A stretch of 64,000 nt of DNA from Rhabdothermincola sp037478855. Its GTDB lineage: Bacteria > Actinomycetota > Acidimicrobiia > Acidimicrobiales > Acidimicrobilacustridaceae. The notes under the pieces were generated by a model. The model was not told the DNA's origin. It did not search any database and was given only the letters and a program-made list of their open reading frames with translations. Below, piece after piece: positions 35,009-42,049 of this stretch. The stretch's first letter is position 1, and every line of letters starts with the position of its first letter. The position numbers and the translations under genes were made by a program. The DNA is taken from NCBI GenBank assembly GCA_037478855.1, contig JBBFLY010000005.1, positions 1-64,000 on the forward strand, read 5' to 3'.

Positions 35009-35449
35009 GTGAGCGCCGGTCCGCTGCTGCCCGAGATCGACGAGGACTCCGCCCCCTTCTGGGAGGGGTGCCTGCGGGGCGAGCTGCGGGTGCAGGCCTG
35101 CGCCCGGTGTGGACGCCGGCGCATGCCACCGCGTCCCCTGTGCCCCTGGTGCCGCAGCTTCGACGCCCGCTGGGAGCCCATGTCGGGTCGGGGCAGCGTC
35201 TGGTCGTTCGTCGTGGCCCATCCGCCGCTGCTGCCCGCGTACGCCGAGCAGGCGCCGTACAACGTGGTCGTGGTGGCCCTCGACGACGATCCGAGCATCC
35301 GGCTGGTCGGCAACCTCGTGGCCCGTGCCGATGGTCCGATCGGCGAGATCGACCCGGCCACCATCCGCATCGGCGAGCCGGTGGAGGTGGTCTTCGAACG
35401 GGTGGCCGAGGACGTCGCGCTGCCCCGCTGGGTGCGGCGGGTGGGCTGA
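35009..35449 (+). CDS. DUF35 OB-fold/zinc-ribbon partner protein
   Basis: 146 aa. The rubredoxin-like zinc ribbon is visible as CARCGRRRMPPRPLCPWC, followed by an OB-fold (GRGSVWSFVVAHPPLLPAY, YNVVVVAL, VGNLV). Such proteins pair with thiolase-fold lipid-transfer enzymes and supply the acyl-CoA binding surface. GTG 35009 is preferred; it is preceded by ggaggg, whereas the longer frame from 34928 overlaps the upstream gene. Probably forms an aldolase complex with the protein at 33808. Confidence 0.87.
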   Translation: MSAGPLLPEIDEDSAPFWEGCLRGELRVQACARCGRRRMPPRPLCPWCRSFDARWEPMSGRGSVWSFVVAHPPLLPAYAEQAPYNVVVVALDDDPSIRLVGNLVARADGPIGEIDPATIRIGEPVEVVFERVAEDVALPRWVRRVG

Positions 35450-35470
35450 GCGGAGATCGTCCCGGTCGGG

Positions 35471-36766
35471 TCAGTCGGCCCCCGCGGGGCTCACCCTGGT
35501 GCGGTTGGCCAGATCGATGATGCGGATGGGCTCGCTTGGCCGCTCGTAGCGGGCTCCGGAGCTTCTCGGACTGACGTCGACTCCCTCGGCCTCGGCTCGC
35601 AGCGCCCCAACCGTGCACCGCTCGCGCGGTCGCACCGAGAACGGGTCGTAGTGGAAGATCCGCATCGCGTTGAGGTGGGTGATGCGGTCGACCTCCTCTT
35701 GGGGGACACCTGCCAGGCTCTTGGCGAGCGTCTCCGGTGAGTGCGGCCAAGTGGAGTCGGAGTGGGGGTAGTCGCACTCCCAGGTGATCAGGTCAAGGTT
35801 GAGGTGGTGGCGGTTCTCGATCCCGAAGGCGTCGTCGATGAAGCAGGTGACGATGCGCTCGGCGAACAGCTCGCTCGGCAGCTTGCCGAGGTCATGGCCG
35901 GTCCAGAGTCGGTGGTGCTGGTAGACGTAGTCGACCCGCTCCAGGAAGTAGGGAATCCAACCGATGCCGCCCTCCGAGAGCGCGAACCGCAGACGGGGGA
36001 ACTCCTGGAGCACCCGTGACCAGAGCAGATCCGCAGCTGCCTGCACGATGTTCATGGGTTGCAGCGTGATCATCACGTTGATCGGCGCTTCGACGGAGGT
36101 GATCACCAGCTGGGAGGACGAGCCGATGTGCAGGCAGATCACCGTCTCGGTCTCCTCGCACGCGGCCCAGAAGGGATCCCAGTGCGGGTTGTGGAACGAC
36201 GGGTAGCCGAGCTTCTCAGGGTTCTCGGAGAAGGTCACCGCATGACAGCCCTTGGCCGCCATGCGCCGCACCTCAGCGGCGGCGAGCTCAGGGTCCCACA
36301 GCACCGGTAGGGCCAGGGGGATGAACCGTCCGGGGAACGTGCCGCACCACTCCTCCACGTGCCAGTCGTTGTAGGCCTGCAGCATGGCGAGCCCGACGTC
36401 CTTGTCCTCGGTACGGGCGAACAGCTGGCCACAGAACTGCGGGAAGGAGGGGAAGCACATCGACCCGAGCACGCCGTTCGCGTTCATGTCGTCGATGCGC
36501 TTGCGGATGTCGTAGCAGCCTTCCCGCATCTCGGAGAAGGCCGTCGGCTCGATCCCGTACTCCTCAGGCGGTCGGCCGGAGACCGCGTTCAGCCCGATGT
36601 TGGGAAGCTGCTGCCCCTCGTAGAGCCACACGTCGGAGCCGTCCTCGGTGGTGATGACCCGCGGCGCGAACGGCTCGTACTTCTTCGGCAGGCGACCTTC
36701 GAACAGGTCAGGCGGCTCGACCACGTGGTCGTCCACGCTCACGAGGATCAGGTCCTCCACACGCAT
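35471..36766 (-). CDS. Amidohydrolase-2 family metal-dependent hydrolase
   Basis: 431 aa. VSVDDHVVEPPDLFEGRLP, CLHIGSSSQL, ALSEGGIGWIPYFLERVDY and WECDYPHSDSTWP are the metal-site and core motifs of the amidohydrolase_2 family. The C-terminal ~60 residues after FHYDPFSV extend beyond the paralogues here and are rich in Arg and Ser. It lies 18 bp downstream of the amidohydrolase at 36785 and is probably co-transcribed with it from the O10 promoter. The substrate is unknown. Confidence 0.85.
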   Translation of the reverse strand: MRVEDLILVSVDDHVVEPPDLFEGRLPKKYEPFAPRVITTEDGSDVWLYEGQQLPNIGLNAVSGRPPEEYGIEPTAFSEMREGCYDIRKRIDDMNANGVLGSMCFPSFPQFCGQLFARTEDKDVGLAMLQAYNDWHVEEWCGTFPGRFIPLALPVLWDPELAAAEVRRMAAKGCHAVTFSENPEKLGYPSFHNPHWDPFWAACEETETVICLHIGSSSQLVITSVEAPINVMITLQPMNIVQAAADLLWSRVLQEFPRLRFALSEGGIGWIPYFLERVDYVYQHHRLWTGHDLGKLPSELFAERIVTCFIDDAFGIENRHHLNLDLITWECDYPHSDSTWPHSPETLAKSLAGVPQEEVDRITHLNAMRIFHYDPFSVRPRERCTVGALRAEAEGVDVSPRSSGARYERPSEPIRIIDLANRTRVSPAGAD

Positions 36767-36784
36767 CGTGGAGCCTCCTTGCTC

Positions 36785-37954
36785 TCAGCTCTCGAGACCG
36801 AAGATGCGCACCGCGTTGCCACACAGGATCTGGTACCGCTCATCGGGTGGCACTCCGGCCATGGTCTCGTTGATCACCTTTCGCGAGTAGGGCCAGTCGT
36901 TGCCGTGGTGGGGGTAGTCGGTGCTCCACATCATGTTCGCCACCCCGACCTCGTGCCGGTTGCGGATGCCGTAGTCGTCGCGGACGAACGTGCCGCTCAT
37001 GTTCTCGAACCAGTAGGTCGAGGGCGGGCGGCTGATCGGCAGGTCAGCCCAGGACCGGTTGCGCCAGTACCTGTCGTCCATGGCCTCGAGGAAGTGGGGG
37101 AGCCAGCCGACGCCGATCTCCACCATTGACACGTGCAGCGTCGGGAACCGCTCGAAGACCCCGGTGAAGATCAGCTGGCCGATCGTCGAGGGCACGCTCG
37201 AGAAAACCCCCGAGAGGCTCGCGGCCGCTTTCGCGCCGGCCTGGTGCCGGCCCTCCCCGTAGAGCTGACGGCCACCGGCCCGCTCCGCCGCCTTCCGGGC
37301 TCGCAGACGTGCCTGTCGGCTGATCATCAGGATGTGGATGCACACCGGGAGCTCGAGCTCAGCTGCGGTGGCCCAGAAGCGGTCGTCGGCTTCCGAGATG
37401 CTGTCTCCGCCCGCGGGCCAGCAGGAGATCACCACCGCCTTCGCACCCCGATCCTTCGCCTTGTGCAGGTAGTCGACCGCGGTGTCGATGCCCAGTGACG
37501 GGATCTGGTAGACGCCGATGAGCCGGCTGGGATCCGGCGCGCAGAACTCGTCGAAGAGGAAGCGGTTGTACGCGTCGACGCCTGCCAGCACGAAGTCGTC
37601 GTCTTCGTCGCCGAGAAAGTGACCGATGGTGCGCTGCGGCGGGAAGAGGATCTCCGCATCGACGCCGTCGTAGGTCATGTCCTCGAGTCGGGCGGCGCCG
37701 TTGTAGCAACCGGGCCGGGCCTCCTCGTAGGTCACGCCGGTCCAGCGGAACTTGTCGAACGGCAAGCCGGGCGTGGCGGTGAGGCCGATCGGGTCGGGGG
37801 TCGTCGAACCGGCGAAGAGCCAGGCATCGCCGCCGTCGGCGTCCTTCACCAGCTTCGGCGCCTTGTCCTGGTAGCGGTCGGCGAGCCAGTTCTTCCAGAT
37901 GTCCGGCGGTTCCAGGATGTGGGCGTCAGCCGAGATGATCGAGTAGTGGCCCAT
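36785..37954 (-). CDS. Amidohydrolase-2 family metal-dependent hydrolase
   Basis: 389 aa. ISADAHILEPPDIWKNWL, CIHILMISRQ, VEIGVGWLPHFLEAMD and STDYPHHGNDWPYS are family motifs. Relative to the other two members it carries an extra basic segment around residue 220 (RLRARKAAERAGGRQ). A good Shine-Dalgarno (ggggagg) precedes ATG 37954. First gene of the two-gene unit with 35471. The promoter contains two palindromes, O10a and O10b. Confidence 0.85.
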   Translation of the reverse strand: MGHYSIISADAHILEPPDIWKNWLADRYQDKAPKLVKDADGGDAWLFAGSTTPDPIGLTATPGLPFDKFRWTGVTYEEARPGCYNGAARLEDMTYDGVDAEILFPPQRTIGHFLGDEDDDFVLAGVDAYNRFLFDEFCAPDPSRLIGVYQIPSLGIDTAVDYLHKAKDRGAKAVVISCWPAGGDSISEADDRFWATAAELELPVCIHILMISRQARLRARKAAERAGGRQLYGEGRHQAGAKAAASLSGVFSSVPSTIGQLIFTGVFERFPTLHVSMVEIGVGWLPHFLEAMDDRYWRNRSWADLPISRPPSTYWFENMSGTFVRDDYGIRNRHEVGVANMMWSTDYPHHGNDWPYSRKVINETMAGVPPDERYQILCGNAVRIFGLES

Positions 37955-37974
37955 GAGCCGAACCTCCCCAGATG

Positions 37975-37992
37975 GCTGACACCCATGTCAGC
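37975..37992. promoter_or_regulatory. Operator O10a
   Basis: GCTGACACCCATGTCAGC, 21 bp upstream of the amidohydrolase start at 37954; an 8-bp inverted repeat with 2-bp centre. First of two tandem sites. Confidence 0.85.
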
Positions 37993-37996
37993 AAAA

Positions 37997-38014
37997 CCTG
38001 ACATCAGCGTCAAC
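37997..38014. promoter_or_regulatory. Operator O10b
   Basis: CCTGACATCAGCGTCAAC. Its centre is 22 bp from that of O10a, about two helical turns, so two dimers could sit on the same face. Confidence 0.78.
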
Positions 38015-38117
38015 TTCCTGACCGCGCCCACAGGCCTTCCAGCTGCTGCCGGCGTGGACGGGCGCTCACCGCACCCGGACACCTCGCTGACCGGAGCGCG
38101 TGCCGACCGGGAGACGG

Positions 38118-38900
38118 TCAGCCCGGCATGGCCAGGCCCCCGTCGACGCAGAGCACCTGGCCGGTCACGAGGGCGGCGTCGTCGGAGGCGAAGAACACCG
38201 CCGTCCCGGTGAGGTCCTGCGGCGTGAGCTCCCGCTTCATCGCGGTCATCATGGTGACGAACGGCAGGAACTCCTCGGGCACGATCCGCTTGGTGGCCTC
38301 GGTCATGGTGACGCCGGGTGCGATGCAGTTCACGGTCACGCCGTACGGACCGAGCTGGGCGGCGAGGAACTTCGTGAGCCCGATCACCCCCCACTTGGTC
38401 TGCGAGTAGGAGAAGGCGCCCACCTCCTTGAACTCGCCCGCATCAGGCATCAGGTAGAGGTAGGCCGCAGAGGATGACTGGTTGATGATGCGCCCCCTGC
38501 CCTTCTCGACCATCACCGGCGCAGCGGCCCGAGCCATGAGCCACGCCCCGTGCAGGTTCACCCGGAACACGGTCTGCAGGTAGTCGTAGCTGTTGTTGGC
38601 GTTGTCGATGTCGTAGTAGAGCGCCGCGTTGTTCACCAGGATGTCAACGGTGCCGAACGCCTCGAGCGTGGCGCTCACACAGTCGTTGGCGGAGCCCTCG
38701 TCGGAGATGTCCGTGCGGACGAAGATCGCGTCACCCCTCCCCTCGAGGTGTGCCATGGCGGAAGCGCCCCGCTCCTCGCTGATCTCGGCCACCACCACGC
38801 TGGCTCCCTCGGCGAGGAAGCGCTCCGCGTATGCCAGACCGATGCCCTGGCCGGCTCCGGTGATGATGGCCACCCGCCCCTCAAGACGCCCGCTCATCAC
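38118..38900 (-). CDS. Short-chain dehydrogenase/reductase
   Basis: 260 aa classical SDR. AIITGAGQGIGLAYAERF (cofactor loop), VNNAALYYD, NQSSSAAYLY (Ser) and FSYSQTKWG (Tyr, Lys) are intact; VTGQVLCVDGGLAMPG ends the protein. Start ATG 38900, with 38897 as alternative. It lies 10 bp downstream of the MaoC-like gene, so the two form one transcript from the O11 promoter. Likely acts on a hydroxy or keto intermediate; cofactor preference cannot be fixed, though the Asp/Glu after the second strand (VVAEIS) favours NAD. Confidence 0.87.
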   Translation of the reverse strand: MMSGRLEGRVAIITGAGQGIGLAYAERFLAEGASVVVAEISEERGASAMAHLEGRGDAIFVRTDISDEGSANDCVSATLEAFGTVDILVNNAALYYDIDNANNSYDYLQTVFRVNLHGAWLMARAAAPVMVEKGRGRIINQSSSAAYLYLMPDAGEFKEVGAFSYSQTKWGVIGLTKFLAAQLGPYGVTVNCIAPGVTMTEATKRIVPEEFLPFVTMMTAMKRELTPQDLTGTAVFFASDDAALVTGQVLCVDGGLAMPG

Positions 38901-38910
38901 ACGCAGCCCG

Positions 38911-39405
38911 TCACGACCGATGGATGAGGTTCATGCGAGAGGTCAGCACCGGCTCGCCGGCCTCGTCGCGATACACGTCCTCGATGACCAGGAAGGTCAT
39001 CGTGCGCCCGTTGCTCTCCTTGGCATAGCAGTCGACCACCCGGCCTTCGCTGGTCAGCACGTCACCGACCTGGATGGGCTTGTGGTACACGAACTCCTGT
39101 TCGCCGTGGAGCACCATGCCCCCCTTGGCCATCAGGCCACCGATGATCTCCATCATCGGGCTCCGGCCGCCGGTCGGGTCGGGTGGCTGATCCTCGGGGA
39201 ACTTGCCCCAGTACTGCAGGGCTGAGAACCCGTAGGTCGGTGGAGCGGGGATCCGGTCGAAACCGGCCGCGCGAGCCGCCTCCGTGCTCTGGTAGACGGG
39301 GCTGTCGTCCTTGACGGCCTCGGCGAACTTGGCCACGGGCCCCCGTTCGACCACCACCTTCGCCGCCCCGGTCGGGCGACCGATGACGTCCTTCAGCTCG
39401 CTCAT
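38911..39405 (-). CDS. MaoC/FAS1-type dehydratase-domain protein
   Basis: 164 aa. The hot-dog fold is suggested by VERGPVAKFAEAVKDDSPVY, IPAPPTYGFSALQYW and GEQEFVYHKPIQVGDVLTS, which match the N-terminal MaoC-like dehydratase family. Members hydrate or dehydrate enoyl-CoA, often as heterodimers of a catalytic and a silent chain; the catalytic Asp-His of the (R)-hydratase motif is not obvious here, so it may be the non-catalytic partner. A longer frame to 39495 would cross operator O11 and is rejected. Confidence 0.82.
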   Translation of the reverse strand: MSELKDVIGRPTGAAKVVVERGPVAKFAEAVKDDSPVYQSTEAARAAGFDRIPAPPTYGFSALQYWGKFPEDQPPDPTGGRSPMMEIIGGLMAKGGMVLHGEQEFVYHKPIQVGDVLTSEGRVVDCYAKESNGRTMTFLVIEDVYRDEAGEPVLTSRMNLIHRS

Positions 39406-39466
39406 CGCGTGCGGTCCTCCGTTCTGGTGCGGCACGACAGGCCGTGACGCTAAGGTCTTGGCCAAA

Positions 39467-39484
39467 CGTGACGCTGATGTCAGG
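39467..39484. promoter_or_regulatory. Operator O11
   Basis: CGTGACGCTGATGTCAGG between the divergent MaoC-like gene (39405) and SDR (39523). Confidence 0.82.
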
Positions 39485-39522
39485 TTTCTCTGCATTCAAG
39501 CACACCAGCAGGGGGGACACGA

Positions 39523-40455
39523 ATGGGACTGGTCGACGGGAAGGTGGCCATCGTGACGGGCGCCGGACGGGGGGTGGGACGAGGCGAGGCCCTCGAGCTC
39601 GCCGCGCAGGGCGCCAAGGTCGTGGTCAACGACTTCGGCGGCACCTCCAAGGGCGAAGGCGGTGATCGGGGCCCTGCCGACGAGGTCGTCGACCTCATCC
39701 GGCAGCGAGGTGGCGAAGCGGTCGCCAACTACGGCGACGTCAGCGACTGGCGCGACGCCGAAGCACTCGTCCAACAGGCCATCGACACGTTCGGCAGCCT
39801 CGACATCCTCGTCAACAACGCGGGCATCCTGCGCGACGTGTCGATCACGAAGATGACCGAGGAGGACTGGGACGCTGTCATCCGCGTGCACCTCAAGGGC
39901 ACCTTCGCCATGACCCACTTCGCCTGCCTCTACTGGCAGAACGAGTCCAAGGCCGGCAGGGCCCGCCGCGGGTCGATCATCAACACCGTCTCCTCCGCGG
40001 GCCTGCAAGGCAACCTCGGGCAGGCCAACTATGGCGCCGCCAAAGCCGGGATCGCCGCGCTGACGATCATCACCGCGCTCGAGGGCAAGCGCTACGGGGT
40101 GCGGGCCAACGCCATCGCGCCCGGCGGCGCCACCCGGATGGTGCACGAGGCCATGCCGCAGATCCCGATCGTCGAAGCCGACCAGGTCAGGCCCGAAGAC
40201 GGGTTCCAGCGGCTGAACCCCGGCAACTCCGCGCCGATGGTCGTCTGGCTGGCATCCGACGAGTCGCTGCACGTCTCAGGCCAGGTGTTCCGGGCCGTCG
40301 GTGACGAGATCACCCACTACGTGGGCTGGACCCTCGGCAAGACGATCAAAGCCGGAAAAGAGCCGCAGAAGTGGGATCCGGCCAAGATCGGCGACGCCGT
40401 GGCCTCCGGCATCTTCGGCTACCAGCCCGCCGGGCTGGCGATGGGCGGCGGCTGA
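39523..40455 (+). CDS. MFE-2-type 3-hydroxyacyl-CoA dehydrogenase (SDR)
   Basis: 310 aa. VTGAGRGVGRGEALELAA, VNNAGILRDVSITKM, NTVSSAGLQGNLGQ and NYGAAKAGIAALT carry the nucleotide and catalytic residues. VIRVHLKGTFAMTHFA places it with MFE-2/ChsB1-like dehydrogenases, and it is a paralogue of the protein at 11600. The C-terminal ~40 residues (KTIKAGKEPQKWDPAKI) are an extension beyond the SDR core. A G-rich Shine-Dalgarno precedes ATG 39523. It heads a two-gene unit with an enoyl-CoA hydratase-fold protein. Confidence 0.88.
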   Translation: MGLVDGKVAIVTGAGRGVGRGEALELAAQGAKVVVNDFGGTSKGEGGDRGPADEVVDLIRQRGGEAVANYGDVSDWRDAEALVQQAIDTFGSLDILVNNAGILRDVSITKMTEEDWDAVIRVHLKGTFAMTHFACLYWQNESKAGRARRGSIINTVSSAGLQGNLGQANYGAAKAGIAALTIITALEGKRYGVRANAIAPGGATRMVHEAMPQIPIVEADQVRPEDGFQRLNPGNSAPMVVWLASDESLHVSGQVFRAVGDEITHYVGWTLGKTIKAGKEPQKWDPAKIGDAVASGIFGYQPAGLAMGGG

Positions 40456-40506
40456 GCCGGCCGGTCACGCTGGCGCCCCAGCGAGCGCTCCGGTAGGACG
40501 GTGCAC

Positions 40507-41343
40507 ATGGCCGACTACGAGACGCTGATCTACGAGGTGGACGACGGTGTTGCCTGGGTCACCCTCAACCGACCCGAGGTCCACAACGCGTTCAACGTGC
40601 AGATGCAGAAGGAGCTGCGCGACGTGTGGCGCTCCATGCGCCACGACGACGAGGTGCGCGTGGCGGTGCTCACCGGCGCCGGAGACAAGGCCTTCTGCAC
40701 CGGCATCGACCGCACCGAGACCCTCGGCTCCCCCGAACGTCAAGAGGCACGTCCGGACGGCGAGCACAAGACGGTCGGGTCAGGGTCGACCCCGTTCCAC
40801 TTCGACGATCCCGGAGCGTACGTCGGGCCCAAGAGCAACGACCTGTGGAAGCCCGTGATCGCCGCAGTGAACGGCATGGCCTGCGGCGGTGCCTTCTACA
40901 TGCTCGGAGAGGTGGAGTTCATCATCGCCGCCGAGCACGCCACCTTCTTCGACCCGCACGTCACCTACGGCATGACCGCCGCGTTCGAGCCGATCCACAT
41001 GCTCCAGAAGATGCCGTTCCACGAGATCATGCGGATCTCACTGCTCGGCAACCACGAACGCATGTCGGCTCAGCGCGCCTATCAGATCGGCCTGGTCTCC
41101 GAGGTGGTTCCCGCCGAGCAGCTGCGAGACGCCGCCGCCTGGTGTGCGAACGCGATCGCCTCCGCCCCACCGCTCGCGATCGAAGGCACCCTGCGCGCCA
41201 TCTGGGCGGGGCTCGAGCACTCCCGCAGTCAGGCCCTCGGGCTCGGCTACGCCTTCGTCGGGCTCGGCACCAGCGCGGAGTCGATCCGCCAGGGCCAGGA
41301 ACTGTTCGCCTCGGGGAAGCGCATCGAATGGCGCCTGCGCTGA
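40507..41343 (+). CDS. Enoyl-CoA hydratase/isomerase (crotonase) family protein
   Basis: 278 aa. VTLNRPEVHNAFNVQM and KAFCTGIDRTE give the CoA pocket and first oxyanion position, NGMACGGAFYMLGEVEFIIA the second. The Glu of the hydratase signature is missing (GGAFYML where GGxELA is typical), like the protein at 25442. An insertion rich in Gly, Ser and charged residues follows the first motif (ERQEARPDGEHKTVGSGS). ATG 40507 is preferred over the GTG two codons earlier. Convergent with the TetR gene, 8 bp apart. Confidence 0.85.
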   Translation: MADYETLIYEVDDGVAWVTLNRPEVHNAFNVQMQKELRDVWRSMRHDDEVRVAVLTGAGDKAFCTGIDRTETLGSPERQEARPDGEHKTVGSGSTPFHFDDPGAYVGPKSNDLWKPVIAAVNGMACGGAFYMLGEVEFIIAAEHATFFDPHVTYGMTAAFEPIHMLQKMPFHEIMRISLLGNHERMSAQRAYQIGLVSEVVPAEQLRDAAAWCANAIASAPPLAIEGTLRAIWAGLEHSRSQALGLGYAFVGLGTSAESIRQGQELFASGKRIEWRLR

Positions 41344-41351
41344 CCTCCCGC

Positions 41352-42020
41352 TCATGCTGCGGGGTGGAAGAACCCCCGCTGCGCGATGCGAGCGAGCGTG
41401 TCGGCCAGCTCATCGTCGCCGAAGGGAAGGTCGCGGGAGGTCACGAAGTAGGTGGAGCGCTCGATCATCGCGAGCAGTGCAGCTCCGGCCAGCTCGAGAT
41501 CGGGCTGGTCACCTCGGACCTCGCGCAGACGTGTGACCAGCGAGCCGGTGATCTCCGTGAACGCCTTGGCGCCAAGCCGGGCCAGGTCGCGACTGGTCAC
41601 CTGATCCTCCATCCAGGCCCGGATCACCACCCCGTAGCGGCGGTAGGTGGCGATGAAGGCCGACAGCCACTCCCGCAGCACCTCCACGCCGGGCTCACCC
41701 GGTGGAACCGGGCTGAGCGACGAGGCCAGGTCGGTCATCTCCTCCGCACACTGCACGGCGAGCGCCCGGAACAGATCCTCCTTGTTGGAGAAGTACAGGT
41801 AGAAGGTGCCGTGGGAGACCTTCGCCACGCGCACCACATCGTCGACACGGGCCGCGTGATACCCCTTCTCGGCCAGCACCTGCATGCCGGCCGCGAGCAG
41901 TGCGGCCATCGTGCGCCGACCCTGGCTGCGCAGCTCCCTCCCGGCCGTGGGCGAGCCGGACGCCCCGCCACCACGGCGGACACGGACCTGCTCGGTTCCC
42001 GAGTTGCCGCTTCGCGCCAT
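41352..42020 (-). CDS. TetR-family transcriptional regulator A
   Basis: 222 aa. The helix-turn-helix is residues ~35-85: RRTMAALLAAGMQVLAEKGY, then VDDVVRVAKVSHGTFYLYFSNKEDLF, a textbook TetR DNA-binding domain. The C-terminal ligand domain has no family-specific mark that I recognise. It closely resembles the TetR at 59290 in the recognition region, so both may read the same palindrome. Only 29 bp separate it from the divergent ligase at 42050, and no TGAC-N6-GTCA site is there, so it seems not to be autoregulated through that motif. Confidence 0.9.
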   Translation of the reverse strand: MARSGNSGTEQVRVRRGGGASGSPTAGRELRSQGRRTMAALLAAGMQVLAEKGYHAARVDDVVRVAKVSHGTFYLYFSNKEDLFRALAVQCAEEMTDLASSLSPVPPGEPGVEVLREWLSAFIATYRRYGVVIRAWMEDQVTSRDLARLGAKAFTEITGSLVTRLREVRGDQPDLELAGAALLAMIERSTYFVTSRDLPFGDDELADTLARIAQRGFFHPAA

Positions 42021-42049
42021 GGCCACCTCCTGCAACGACGCCCGGTGCG

